In this document: positions 54,301 to 61,600 of the stretch, piece by piece
Position numbering within the stretch: the first letter of the stretch is position 1
Layout: each line of letters opens with the position of its first letter
Assembly (NCBI GenBank): GCA_013399695.1
Contig: VXAU01001332.1
Location: 186,186 to 250,185 of the forward strand
Direction: 5' to 3'
Source: Formicarius rufipectus
Taxonomy: Eukaryota > Chordata > Aves > Passeriformes > Formicariidae
Length of the DNA stretch: 64,000 bases
Notes under the pieces: model-generated
Databases searched by the model: none
What the model was told of the DNA's origin: nothing
The model's input: only the letters and a program-made list of their open reading frames with translations
Made by a program: the position numbers and the translations under genes

Positions 54301-55609
54301 TTTTAATTTGAGGTTAGCTGTCAGGGGAGGCAACTGTCAGAGCCTGATGAAAGAATAATGTTTACTTATGGATGAAACTGTTTGCTGCTGCTACAAACAC
54401 CTGCTGTAAACCCTTGCCATAAAGCTGCTGTTTCTGCAAGTTTGTATGCTGTTTAAATGTTATAGTTGGGACAAAAAGATGTATTAGATAGGTAATTAAT
54501 ACCATTCTATTACTTCTGTATGTCCAACTGTTCTGCTTAGTTCTGGAAACCCCGGTTACTGCCCCCTGATTGGTTGATGTACCCCAAAACCTCATTGGCT
54601 AGCCAGTGGAGCAATGCAGCTCCACCCTGCGGAGCTGAGCCACCCCCAGTTCTTCCTTATATGTTATAAACCCTCCCTCCCTTTTCCTTTTGTGTCGTGG
54701 TCCGCCCCTGACTCCACCCCAAGTTCTAGAACCCTCTGAACAAACCCTATAAGTATCCCATGCTCTCCTTAATAAAGTGTTCACGCCCACCACTCCTCCC
54801 TCTGCGTGGACCGTGTCCCTCGTTCCCTTTCGGACTGCAACAGTTGGCTTTACTTAAAAAAATCTTAGATCCTGATTGACCCACGAGTGATCAAAAGGAC
54901 ACACTTTTATGGAGACATTTAGACATTCACATAACACCACGTATATAAGTACTAGCCATTCCAGGTTCTGCTACTGTGATAAAGTCTGCTCATTTTAACA
55001 CTTAAGGCACAAAACAGATAGCACAATGAGTATCTAGTTATGGTTAAAAGCAACATGATGAAAAATTAAAAGATAACCCTCACACACAGTATCTCGCTTT
55101 TTTTTCCATGAAACATGGAAATAGTTTTATGGTATTTTAGAAGTTATTCTCCACATTAGTATGCTGTTGGTTTTAGTAGTATGAATAATGTATGTTAATT
55201 GAAATCACAGGAAACATAACAATTCCAGCTAATTATATACAACACATTTTAAAATATTCATTGCATTTCCTGAATTTAAAAAAACAAAACCAAAAATAAA
55301 TAAACAAACAAACAAACAAACCAAAACAAAACAACACACGCAAACTCATCCCTGAATATTTATTTAGTATAGGAATGTTGGAGCGCTGTCTTTGGAAATG
55401 GGTTTTCCAAAATAATTTACACTGTCACTGCACATAAGTGATATCACATATTGTCTCTGATATCTAACATGAATTTCCAGTTTTACTTACCAATCCTGCA
55501 CAGCATTGAAAGAATCTTCATTTGTGATGTCATACATTAAAATGAAGCCCATTGCACCCCGGTAGTAAGCTGTGGTAATTGTTCTGTATCTCTCTTGACC
55601 TGCTGTGTC
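5009..55609 (-). CDS. RAB3C: RAB3C, Ras-related small GTPase, partial gene (last three coding exons)
   Basis: This is the 3' part of a Rab3-family gene read on the minus strand as join(55491..55609, 14444..14568, 5009..5196). Rab3 proteins are prenylated GTPases on synaptic and secretory vesicles. In the GTP form they bind effectors such as RIM and rabphilin and tune regulated exocytosis. The joined exons give 142 complete codons plus the stop and two split codons. They contain the G3 motif DTAGQE, the G4 motif NKCD, the G5 motif TSAK and a C-terminal CSC prenylation signal. The tail segment NTRLKDTPPP and the phrase MSESLET match RAB3C better than RAB3A, RAB3B or RAB3D, as I know those paralogues. 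Splice phases agree at both junctions (a Trp codon split 2/1, a Gly codon split 1/2) and all visible splice sites are GT-AG. The exons with the start codon, P-loop and switch I are not in the window. All splice sites are intact and there is no frameshift, so this is a functional gene rather than a retrocopy. Confidence 0.96.
8200..8529 (+). mobile_element. LTR-like block, possible degraded solo LTR
   Basis: Two TATA-like motifs (TATAAAAG at 8272-8279 and TATATAAA at 8325-8332) are followed at LTR spacing by AATAAA at 8438-8443. A CT-rich stretch then runs to a possible CA end at 8529 (AACTGTCA). The order TATA, signal, pyrimidine-rich U5 is what an LTR shows. The left end, a TG start and a target-site duplication were not found, so the boundaries are guesses and a chance arrangement is possible. 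Confidence 0.33.
10110..10225 (+). repeat. Purine-rich (GA/GAA) low-complexity tract
   Basis: Over 100 bases of almost pure A/G, including AGAGAGAGAAAGAAAG-type runs. On the minus strand it yields a spurious 89-residue Phe/Leu/Ser-rich frame. Confidence 0.8.
13009..13036 (+). repeat. A-rich/CAAA low-complexity tract
   Basis: A run of about ten A is followed by CCCACAACCAAACAAAAAACAAA. It is simple sequence with no SINE or LINE body detectable before it. Confidence 0.6.
14444..14568 (-). CDS. RAB3C: RAB3C exon with G4 motif NKCD (probably coding exon 4 of 5)
   Basis: 125 bp exon. Its first G completes the split Trp codon, it encodes 41 whole residues (about 125-165), and its last G starts a Gly codon. 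It opens with STQIKTYSWDNAQ and includes VILVGNKCDMEDER; NKCD is the G4 guanine-specificity motif. It ends with the helix GKDLAEQL. The acceptor has a long pyrimidine tract (CT repeats, then TTCTTCTAAG) just above 14568. The donor is GTAAGA at 14438-14443. One residue stands out: the segment reads RVVFTERG, with Phe where the paralogues I know have Ser or Pro. An open frame continues past both exon ends, but the phase-matched junctions fix the boundaries. Confidence 0.97.
15587..15641 (+). repeat. Pyrimidine-rich (CCCT)n tract
   Basis: CCCTCCCTCC and CTCTCCCTCCC runs lead into CCTTGCCCTGCCCCC. This strongly strand-biased C/T tract could form a triplex or an i-motif, but it is more simply a decayed tetranucleotide repeat. 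Confidence 0.8.
19139..19220 (+). repeat. A/C-rich low-complexity tract
   Basis: About 80 bases composed almost wholly of A and C (AACCCAAGCC, AAAACCCAAAAAAAAACC, AAAAAAACCACAAGC). On the minus strand it creates a spurious Phe/Trp/Gly-rich frame. Confidence 0.7.
21040..21590 (+). mobile_element. LTR-like block with a strong TATA box
   Basis: GGGTATAAAAGCCC (TATAAAAG at 21287-21294) sits in a locally G+C-rich block. It is followed by a CT-rich leader (TTCAGGGTCTCTCCTCAGAG) and then by sequence resembling the R/U5 portion of avian ERVL-type LTRs (TTATGGATCCAGACATCTGAG). No canonical AATAAA is present; GATTAAATTATG may be its decayed form. Ends and a target-site duplication could not be placed. 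The call is by resemblance only. The alternative is a unique sequence with a chance TATA box. Confidence 0.42.
24268..24300 (+). repeat. (AT)n microsatellite
   Basis: 33 bases of perfect alternating A/T, about 16 units, preceded by ATAC. It is self-complementary and so can extrude a cruciform. It is long and uninterrupted enough to be polymorphic. Confidence 0.97.
26020..26067 (+). repeat. A-rich low-complexity tract
   Basis: Runs of 8 to 12 A interrupted by single G or T (AAAAATAAAAAAAAAAAAG, then AAAAAAAAGG, then AAAAAAAAAG). No retrocopy body is recognisable upstream. Confidence 0.85.
28186..28240 (-). mobile_element. Short CR1 LINE 3' fragment (minus orientation)
   Basis: AATCAGAATGTGCCAAGTTGG followed by AAGAGACCCACATGGATCAT is the reverse complement of a CR1 3' terminus, which in the families I know reads 'agaat-..-aagttggaagggacccac-aggatcatc'. 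Only about 50 bases survive before the similarity is lost. Confidence 0.65.
31896..32178 (+). mobile_element. Probable solo LTR remnant
   Basis: The 3' part has LTR architecture: GATGATAAAAACTGTAACATC, CACTGGGTGCAGGCATATAC, GGTGGTGTGCACCTCC, then CCCAATAAAGG with AATAAA at 32122-32127. About 50 bases of CT-rich sequence follow, ending in TTTTCCA at 32178. This arrangement is common in avian endogenous-retrovirus LTRs. The 5' end is uncertain and I found no convincing target-site duplication. No internal retroviral coding region is adjacent. Confidence 0.5.
34128..34560 (-). mobile_element. Old endogenous-retrovirus solo LTR (minus orientation)
   Basis: Read on the minus strand the block begins TGTCCTGGTTCTGGCCAGGA and ends CTGAACCACAGCA, giving the TG...CA ends of an LTR over 433 bp. 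The start and end closely resemble a widespread avian ERV LTR family I know by the opening 'TGTCCTGGTT' and an ending like 'AAACCA-GACA'. A weak TATA-like element (TTATACCC on minus, near 34355) and a decayed AT-rich signal region (near 34290) lie in order. The flanks CTCCC and CTCTG may be a worn 5 bp target duplication. There is no internal region, so it is a solo LTR. Confidence 0.6.
40066..40113 (+). repeat. 24 bp tandem duplication
   Basis: Two adjacent 24-mers built on AAGAA(T/C)TGTTTAAATATATTTT(A/G)C are identical at 22 of 24 positions. It is a small local duplication inside the intron. Confidence 0.9.
42027..42257 (+). repeat. Two-copy tandem duplication with 120 bp period
   Basis: Positions 42027-42137 and 42147-42257 align without gaps at an offset of exactly 120 bases, with 17 differences over 111 positions (about 85% identity). 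Because the period is a multiple of three, frames that are open in one copy stay open in the other, which produces overlapping plus-strand frames of 89 and 103 codons and one on the minus strand. The block sits directly behind an acceptor-like site (pyrimidine tract and CAG at 41951-41953) and ahead of a donor-like GTGAGC at 42275. I do not recognise the unit as any known repeat or protein. Confidence 0.92.
43589..43816 (+). mobile_element. Candidate tRNA-derived SINE with target-site duplication
   Basis: A 228 bp insertion is flanked by identical 9-mers GTATCTCAT at 43580-43588 and 43817-43825. GGTTCGAATCC at 43641-43651 is a perfect RNA polymerase III B box. TGGTGTAAGTC starting at 43594 resembles an A box, and the 47-base spacing between them is close to that in a tRNA. 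The cloverleaf itself is degenerate, so this is not a functional tRNA. The body is G+C-rich and keeps more than a dozen CpG sites in an AT-rich, CpG-poor intron, which suggests a recent insertion. The 3' end is CCAACAACAAAAGA, a short CAA-type tail rather than the CR1 ATTCTATGA tail. No second copy is present in the window, so the family is unidentified. Confidence 0.7.
47017..47662 (+). mobile_element. CR1 LINE, 5'-truncated 3' end
   Basis: This is the best-preserved transposon in the window. It begins near GAGTCAGCAGTGCCCTGG. It runs through diagnostic CR1 phrases (CAGCCTCACCTGGAATATTG, TGTTCAGCCTGGAGAAGAGG, GGGGAGACCTCATTG, CTTCCCAGGGCAGTGGTCAC) and ends GATTCTATGA at 47653-47662, preceded by ATTCTGT. 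That terminal octamer-type repeat is the hallmark of avian CR1. The element is about 646 bp and lacks nearly all of the reverse transcriptase gene, so it is dead on arrival, as most CR1 copies are. Open frames on its minus strand are shadows. Confidence 0.96.
51289..51351 (+). repeat. (GTTTTTT)n low-complexity tract
   Basis: About 60 bases of T runs separated by single or paired G (TTTTTTTTTGTTTTTTG units). On the minus strand this gives a Lys/Gln/Asn-rich false peptide. Confidence 0.9.
51956..51982 (+). repeat. (TTA)n microsatellite
   Basis: About nine TTA units with one interruption (ACTA). A short trinucleotide repeat. Confidence 0.9.
54319..54842 (+). mobile_element. Solo LTR of an endogenous retrovirus
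   Basis: 524 bp beginning TGTCAGGGG and ending GACTGCAACA. It is flanked by near-identical 6-mers GTTAGC (54313-54318) and GTTGGC (54843-54848), which look like a target-site duplication with one later mutation. Promoter signals are in LTR order: two inverted CCAAT boxes (ATTGG at 54569 and 54594), TATAAA at 54665-54670 and AATAAA at 54771-54776, then about 65 bases of CT-rich U5. A second TATA-like site is at 54748. No primer-binding site, internal gene or partner LTR follows, so the internal region was presumably lost by LTR-LTR recombination. A 6 bp duplication would suit a class II (ERVK-like) element, but the family is not certain. Confidence 0.82.
54569..54776 (+). promoter_or_regulatory. 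LTR promoter and poly(A) signals
   Basis: Within the solo LTR, inverted CCAAT boxes at 54569 and 54594 lie 70-95 bp before TATAAA at 54665. AATAAA at 54771 would process LTR-initiated or read-through transcripts. It is on the strand opposite RAB3C, so any activity would give an antisense intronic transcript. Activity is inferred from motifs only. Confidence 0.5.
55277..55338 (+). repeat. (CAAA)n simple repeat
   Basis: AAAACAAAACCAAAAATAAATAAAC leads into five or more perfect AAAC units and then CCAAAACAAAACAACACACG. It lies about 150 bp from the RAB3C exon at 55491, on its intron-donor side. Confidence 0.9.
55491..55609 (-). CDS. RAB3C: RAB3C exon with G3/switch II (probably coding exon 3 of 5)
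   Basis: 119 bp exon that starts in phase 0 with GAC and ends with two bases (TG) of a Trp codon. It encodes 39 complete residues, about 85-123 if the protein is 227 aa. The first six residues are DTAGQE, the G3 motif. Its Gln (about position 89) is the catalytic glutamine equivalent to Gln81 of RAB3A. The switch II sequence RYRTITTAYYRGAMG follows, a hallmark of Rab GTPases, and then strand-forming FILMYDITN. The acceptor on the minus strand is a T-rich tract ending in cag (AG at 55610-55611). The donor is GTAAGT at 55485-55490. The residue after ITNE is Asp where I recall Glu in the human protein, a conservative change. Confidence 0.97.
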
Positions 55610-58600
55610 CTGAAACAATAACAAACAAAATTTTTACACATTGCAGGAGCCCATTGCTACTGAAGGAAATCTAATTTTGCTCTGGATGATTTTCACTGAA
55701 GCCTGCTTGCATGTAAGAATGAAAAGACGTAGCAATATAGCCATAAGTCAGTGATGCTTTCTATCTGAGACACCAACTATCTTCCGTGGTGTGTTCAAGC
55801 TGTCTGGGGTGGGTTCAGAAACTCTTTATTAAAAAAAATAGAAAATTAATGTAAAGGAAGCCAAATCAAGATGAAAGTTCTGAAATTATTTTACACAAAG
55901 CATAAGGAAGCTGCAGATAAAGGTCTAAACACTGAGGGAATTTGGGACAGGATATGTTCTTCTGGACCCAAGCATTTGATTTGTGTCAGTCTGAGAAGGA
56001 ACCAGGTATTTGGGGTTGTTCTGAAATACTAATTCGTAATTCTAAATTCACAGCTAATATTATTATAATAAGATGATTTAAAAAAGATTTTCTAATGAAA
56101 TATTTCAGTATACGATAGATCTATGGCCATGAATAAAGTGTTTATTACTTTCAAACATAATCACATTCCTGTTGGTATTGGTTTATATTCACTTGCTATA
56201 AGGAAGCAATTAAAATTTTAATAGGCCTAATTTATGCAGTAGAATGTTTATGATCATGTAAGAAATAAACCCAAATATTGGTAACCAATGTATCACAACT
56301 TTTCTGTTCCACATATTCATAAGCATCTCCCCTGTACTCAGACCAGGCCCTAAAGATGGATACTTTTGTACTACTGTTAAGTAACTTAAATACCATTTGA
56401 CAGAACAGACAGCATACTAGAAAAATCACATATGAATATATTAAATAGTATATATTATATATTATTATTTTATTCATTTGAAACAATGCAACTATGTACA
56501 TGGTCTTTCTGTTTATTAGCTGTCATTCTTATGGAAAAACTATGTAGAAAAGAAATTATTTCCATACTGTATATTTATAGTTGTAAATCACTATGATTGT
56601 ACCCTCAGGTATTACTATATACTCATACTTGAAGAAAAGCAAGCTCACGTATGGCTACTCTCTGCTAGTCCATTTTGCAAGACCACAGAATTAATCTGAT
56701 CACTGTCTTCTCAGATTTAAATTCTAAAATATAACATCTGTATTTGCACTGACCAATGCAAACAAAAGCAAACTAAGTAAGATAAGCCTGAGGAAGAATA
56801 AAACTTGACCTATTACTGACTGGCATTTTCATCAAGGCAGTTCATTTCTATCTTTGATGGGCAGAAAACAAGACACATAGATCATCTTAGGGGTCTATTC
56901 ATTCATGTAGTTAATGTCTGGTAAGAACATATGATTGTTCATTAAACAAGTGGAAAAGCAGAGGAGAATGAGTAAGAGCAAGGAAATGTTTTATGAAAAG
57001 TACTACACATACAAGACAAAGAGAAGTATTCTACAAACCTTACATGAAACAACAACAAAAAGTGTCAGTGGCTGCAGGAAATATTTTCAAAGATTATATT
57101 CACTTTCATATATTCTTTTAAAATTTTTTTCATAAATTCTGTTTTTAATAATGTTACAGTATTACATTAGATTCCTGTTACATGATCCAATAGCCATCAG
57201 ATTTTAAATATTAAATCACAGAATTTTAAGGTTTAGTTGCATAGTATTTTAGAAATTACCCAGTTCCTGAGCCTTGCATACAGCCCACTGACTAGTAACC
57301 TCCAGTCAAGTATCTGGAAGACTCTGGGACTTGCACAGTTTGCCTTTGTGTGCTCTGATGTCTCTAGTATGTTTGTTGGGCTTTTTCTCTTAATTTATAT
57401 TTTTCACCTATAATTGAAATTCATTACTTGAAAAGATTTTCATGCTCTAGATCCTGATATATATAATTTCATATTAGAAACATTGTTTCTTGTCAGAGAT
57501 TCAATGCTAAAAGGCACAGTAAAGCTTTTCCCCGAGTAGAGATCTTGAATAGGGTATCTATATTTATAGGCAAGGAAAAAGGAGTGGTAGACATATAGAC
57601 TGAGCGCAAGCTATTTGGTTCTGGCTCATGATGAAAACAGTAAACTAGTAAACTCTCCTTTATCATATATGTATAAAATTGTTCGGAGACAAGCAATTCT
57701 AGATTATCTTGGTTGGTTGTTTGAGTTAAAACTGTGAAAGTTGACAGTACAATTAAAAAAAAAGGCAAATACATGTTATTTCTACAGTAACCCCATGAAC
57801 CAGGGTTTGTCCTGTGCTCCTCACTTGAATCATTCCTTTAATAATGGAAATTTCCTACAGATTCTTATTGCTAGGGTGGAACTACTATACCATTGGAGGC
57901 CTTAGTGTACGAAGAGCACACCAGCTGCTGACAACAATGCACCCAGAGGAATGGAGAGATATCATGTAATAGCCATCTGTGAAAGTAGAAACACTTAAGG
58001 ATAGCAAGCTCGCTGACTCAAGAAGAATCTGTATTTCACGTAAAGTGGACTTCATGGGGCTGGAAAGTCTCAAAATACAAAACAAAGAAACCAAGGTTCT
58101 GATACCAATCCTAAAAATACTATTTAGGCTTGCCAAGTATAGCTGAGTTAACTTAACAGAAACAAATGCCCCTTACAGTCAAGCCCTGCCAAGCTAGATT
58201 TCATCTAGAATGTGCCATACCAGCTTAGATTACACTGAAATTTTTGAGCAATAGGTTAAATCAGGCCCTTGAATTAATTTGCTGAGGGTGTGCCCCTTTT
58301 CTTACCCTTGCCAAGCACTGCACCACTGTCAGGAACAATACTTTACGTAAATAACTTGCAAATGGAGTTGTTCATTATTAACACAGAGAGTTCTGAAGGT
58401 GAAATGAAAAAAAAAAAAAAAACACATTTGGCAGCAAGCACTTTTAATGAGCCTGTCACGGGGGAATTCAGTCTGCAAAACATAAACTTGTTTTCTAGCA
58501 TGCTTGAGTGACTGTGCTTCTGCATTTCAGTTCTATATTCTAAACATACGCCTCTTTTTAGACCCACTTCCTCACTACAAGTTTTACTCATACCACAATA

Positions 58601-61600
58601 CAGCTTGTATACGTGCCAAAAACCTGGCAAGAGTAGAGGAGGATTTCTTGGATGGTGTTTATATCTCTGTTTCAGATTCACAACATTTGAAGACAAGGCA
58701 AACAGAAAAATAAAATTAGAAATATGAGTTGGGTGAATCCTCATTTGTGGGCCAAATTTTTCTGTTAAGGTAAACAAAACTGGCACAGCAATCAAGAACT
58801 GCAGCTCCTTAATGAGCTTTTTTTTTTCCTGTTGTTCCTACCTGAATGTTATTTATATACTCCATCAAAGCAACTCTGCCTAATTTCGCAAAAGATGTGT
58901 CTCATCTACAGGGTCTCAGGAAGAAAGGATAAAAATGAAAGTATGACAAACCACAAAGTACCCCCAAACCAACCTACCAAATCTTCCTAGAAAACCAGCA
59001 TCCTGCCCAATGCCTGTGGAACTAACAAAAACAAAACAAAACAGGAAAAAAAACTCAAACCAGTAAGAGGAGCAAGGGACAACTTCTCCAAAATCCTCTT
59101 GAGATGGGAGGCAGAGGTAAACCTACCTGAAGTCTGCTGCTAACCACCTAGGAAGTGCAGCTGTTGCTTTATGTCAGAAGCCGTTGGGCAGGGCACTGGG
59201 AAATGGGACAGGGAGAAAAGCTGCTGGAGCAGGAGGAGCTGATTATTCCAGGAGCACTGTCTCTCAACAAAGAGCACTTTCAAAAGAAAGTATTAGGCAC
59301 ATAAAAACACAGACAGATGAACACTTACAACAGGGAAAGGAAAAACAGTTCAAATCAGTTTCATTATCTAATGTATGCACAAAAGATATAACATTGTACA
59401 TTGCCAACTCAGTCTTGTTTATGTACCCATTTCCTGTCAGCAGCTCCTTCCAAACTTCTTGTGGCTTTGGTTTCCCTAGGAGTCTGTTTTTTATTTTTAT
59501 ATGTGTATAAATTCTGTGTGCATGTGTGCAGGTATTTGTAGAAAATATAGATATATGTATTTAAAATAAAAACATTTGGAGCATGAGAAACCAGCTACTG
59601 AGCTTGCCAGTACACGTCTGCTAGACCTATGTGCTCGTCCTTAGGACTAACCTCAGAATCAGAGCTGATTAGTTCATTGATCACATGGGAGGGATGCAGA
59701 AGCATGGCAGGGCTAGCTGGAAATATCTGATGTCAGAGTGGTGGGGAGAGGCATTAGTCCAAATGTGGCTAAGAAAAATGAGCTTGGGAGGGGTGACCTG
59801 GCAGGTAGAAGGTATGGCAGAGCTTGGACTAGAGAGACTGGCTCCTAGAATGTCCTGGCTGGCATTGGAAAAGTACTTTACAGCCAGTAAAGTACTCACT
59901 CCATCCATGTAGCTGCTGACTGTGCCTGAAGTAAATATAATTTTAATTTTTCTTTTTTCCTTTCCAGTTCTTTCTTCTCTCTCCTAAGTTTTAATATTCA
60001 CAAAGAAAGTTCCTTCTCTGTAGTTCAGCTATCATGTGTTCCTAAAGCACAAAACTCAGGAATGCCAAGGTAGCACTACCTTATTTCTAGTCCAGTGTAA
60101 CTTGACCTTAGTTGCCATCGGTTCTGGACTCAGTTTTTGAGCCCCACTGCCAGTTCAGTGCATGCCTCCCTCTTTTCCCACCACACTCTGCAGCTTTATC
60201 CTGGTCCTGTCTTCATCTTGATTGTGGCCTATCCTACTTTCAGGATATAAGGATTGATTTCCCTTCTCCTTCTTCCCCATTTTTGGATATACTTTGGATG
60301 AGTAAAACTTTACATTATCTTACAAAGCAAAACAAATTAAAGCACCACTTTCTATTCTAATCAAGTTTCATGTTAGGTCTTAACTAGAATTTCTTTCTGG
60401 AAAATCTCAGGTTTTGCTTTCAAGATCTTTTTTTTCTTTTATTTTATGAAAGGTGTTACAGAATCAAAGATTAATTTTGGTTGCAGGGCTAGCTGGAAAA
60501 TTGTACAATGGAAACAATGAATTTACAAAATTCAATCTGCACTTCCTGTAATAATACAAATCTATTTTAGAAGTAAAATTAAAATGTAAATGAATATTGG
60601 AATCCAGCTTGTCACTTCAGCTACAGAAAAAACCAGTTAAATAACTTTCTTTCTGTATTATTTTAAAATATTTGCAAACCAGATTGCAAAAATTTCTTCA
60701 CATTTTTCAGGAAAATAATGAAGCAACAGAGAGCCATTCTTAAAAAAATTAGTTCTATACAATCAAAACCAGCAAAACTGTGATAAGCATCTTTGTTGTA
60801 CAGGTAGTTATTGCTATGTGGGAAGCAGCACTGGGAAAACATGGGATGTTTTTAGTTTTGCCATGCTTTATTTTTTAAAGCTTCTACTCCCAGACTCCTG
60901 AGATGATACAAAAACAGTAATATTTTTTTCTTTTCTTTTAATCTTTGTAGTCAGAGACCAAAAATGTGTCCTGCTGCATAAGGAAAAACCTAGGAGGCTT
61001 TTAATAGGAATTAAAATTACTGTATTAATACTTTTACTAAATCCAAAATAATTTTGTAAGGCTGGCATCTGGCACTGAACTCTGGCAAACCTTGAGAGAA
61101 TCAGAACAACCTGCTTTTGAATGAAAAGCCAGAAAGAAATACAAGCTCTATAATAACATTACAAAGAACAGTAATCTTAGAAACCTGATATTCAAATACA
61201 CTATAGACAATCTTTAGACTTGACAGAAAGCTCCTTACGCCCCAGGAATGTACTCAGTAATTTAGACGTTAAATGGTGATATGGGATAGATTGGAAAGGT
61301 CAATCCTAATGCTGTGAGACTTATGACTATTAGGAAAAGAAGAGGTAGAGCTTTTTCATCCACATCTGAAACATAGATAGGCATAGATGCCTTTCATTTA
61401 GCAGAGAGCAGAAAAAAACAATGAGGTATAACATAAGTTCGCAGACTCAGAGTCAAACTGAATATTATCATACAGTGAACAACTTAGATGTATACTGGAG
61501 TGCCAGAGTACATTCCTCTTCCCATTTCTGTACTTTGATTTATATACTTATATTTTTAATTAAGTACTTATCTCTAGAACTTATTATTGATAAAATAAGA

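Larger units (their letters stand above)
14569..55490 (-). other. Large RAB3C intron (40.9 kb)
   Basis: This intron separates the DTAGQE and NKCD exons. It begins GTAAGT next to 55491 and ends in CTAAG next to 14568. Most of the recognisable repeats in the window lie here and are listed separately: LTR-like blocks, CR1 pieces, a tRNA-like insertion, a 120 bp-period duplication and simple repeats. Long stretches between them (for example 15700-19100, 22000-24200, 24400-28100, 35000-40000, 44000-47000 and 48000-54300) show no gene or repeat I recognise. The open frames in them are short and unrelated to any family I know. Confidence 0.9.

Noticed and set aside
58343..58795. 150-codon minus-strand frame next to a 16-A run
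   Set aside because: Part of it is poly-Phe read from the A tract, and there is no domain. The A tract has no retrocopy body or flanking duplication that I could find.
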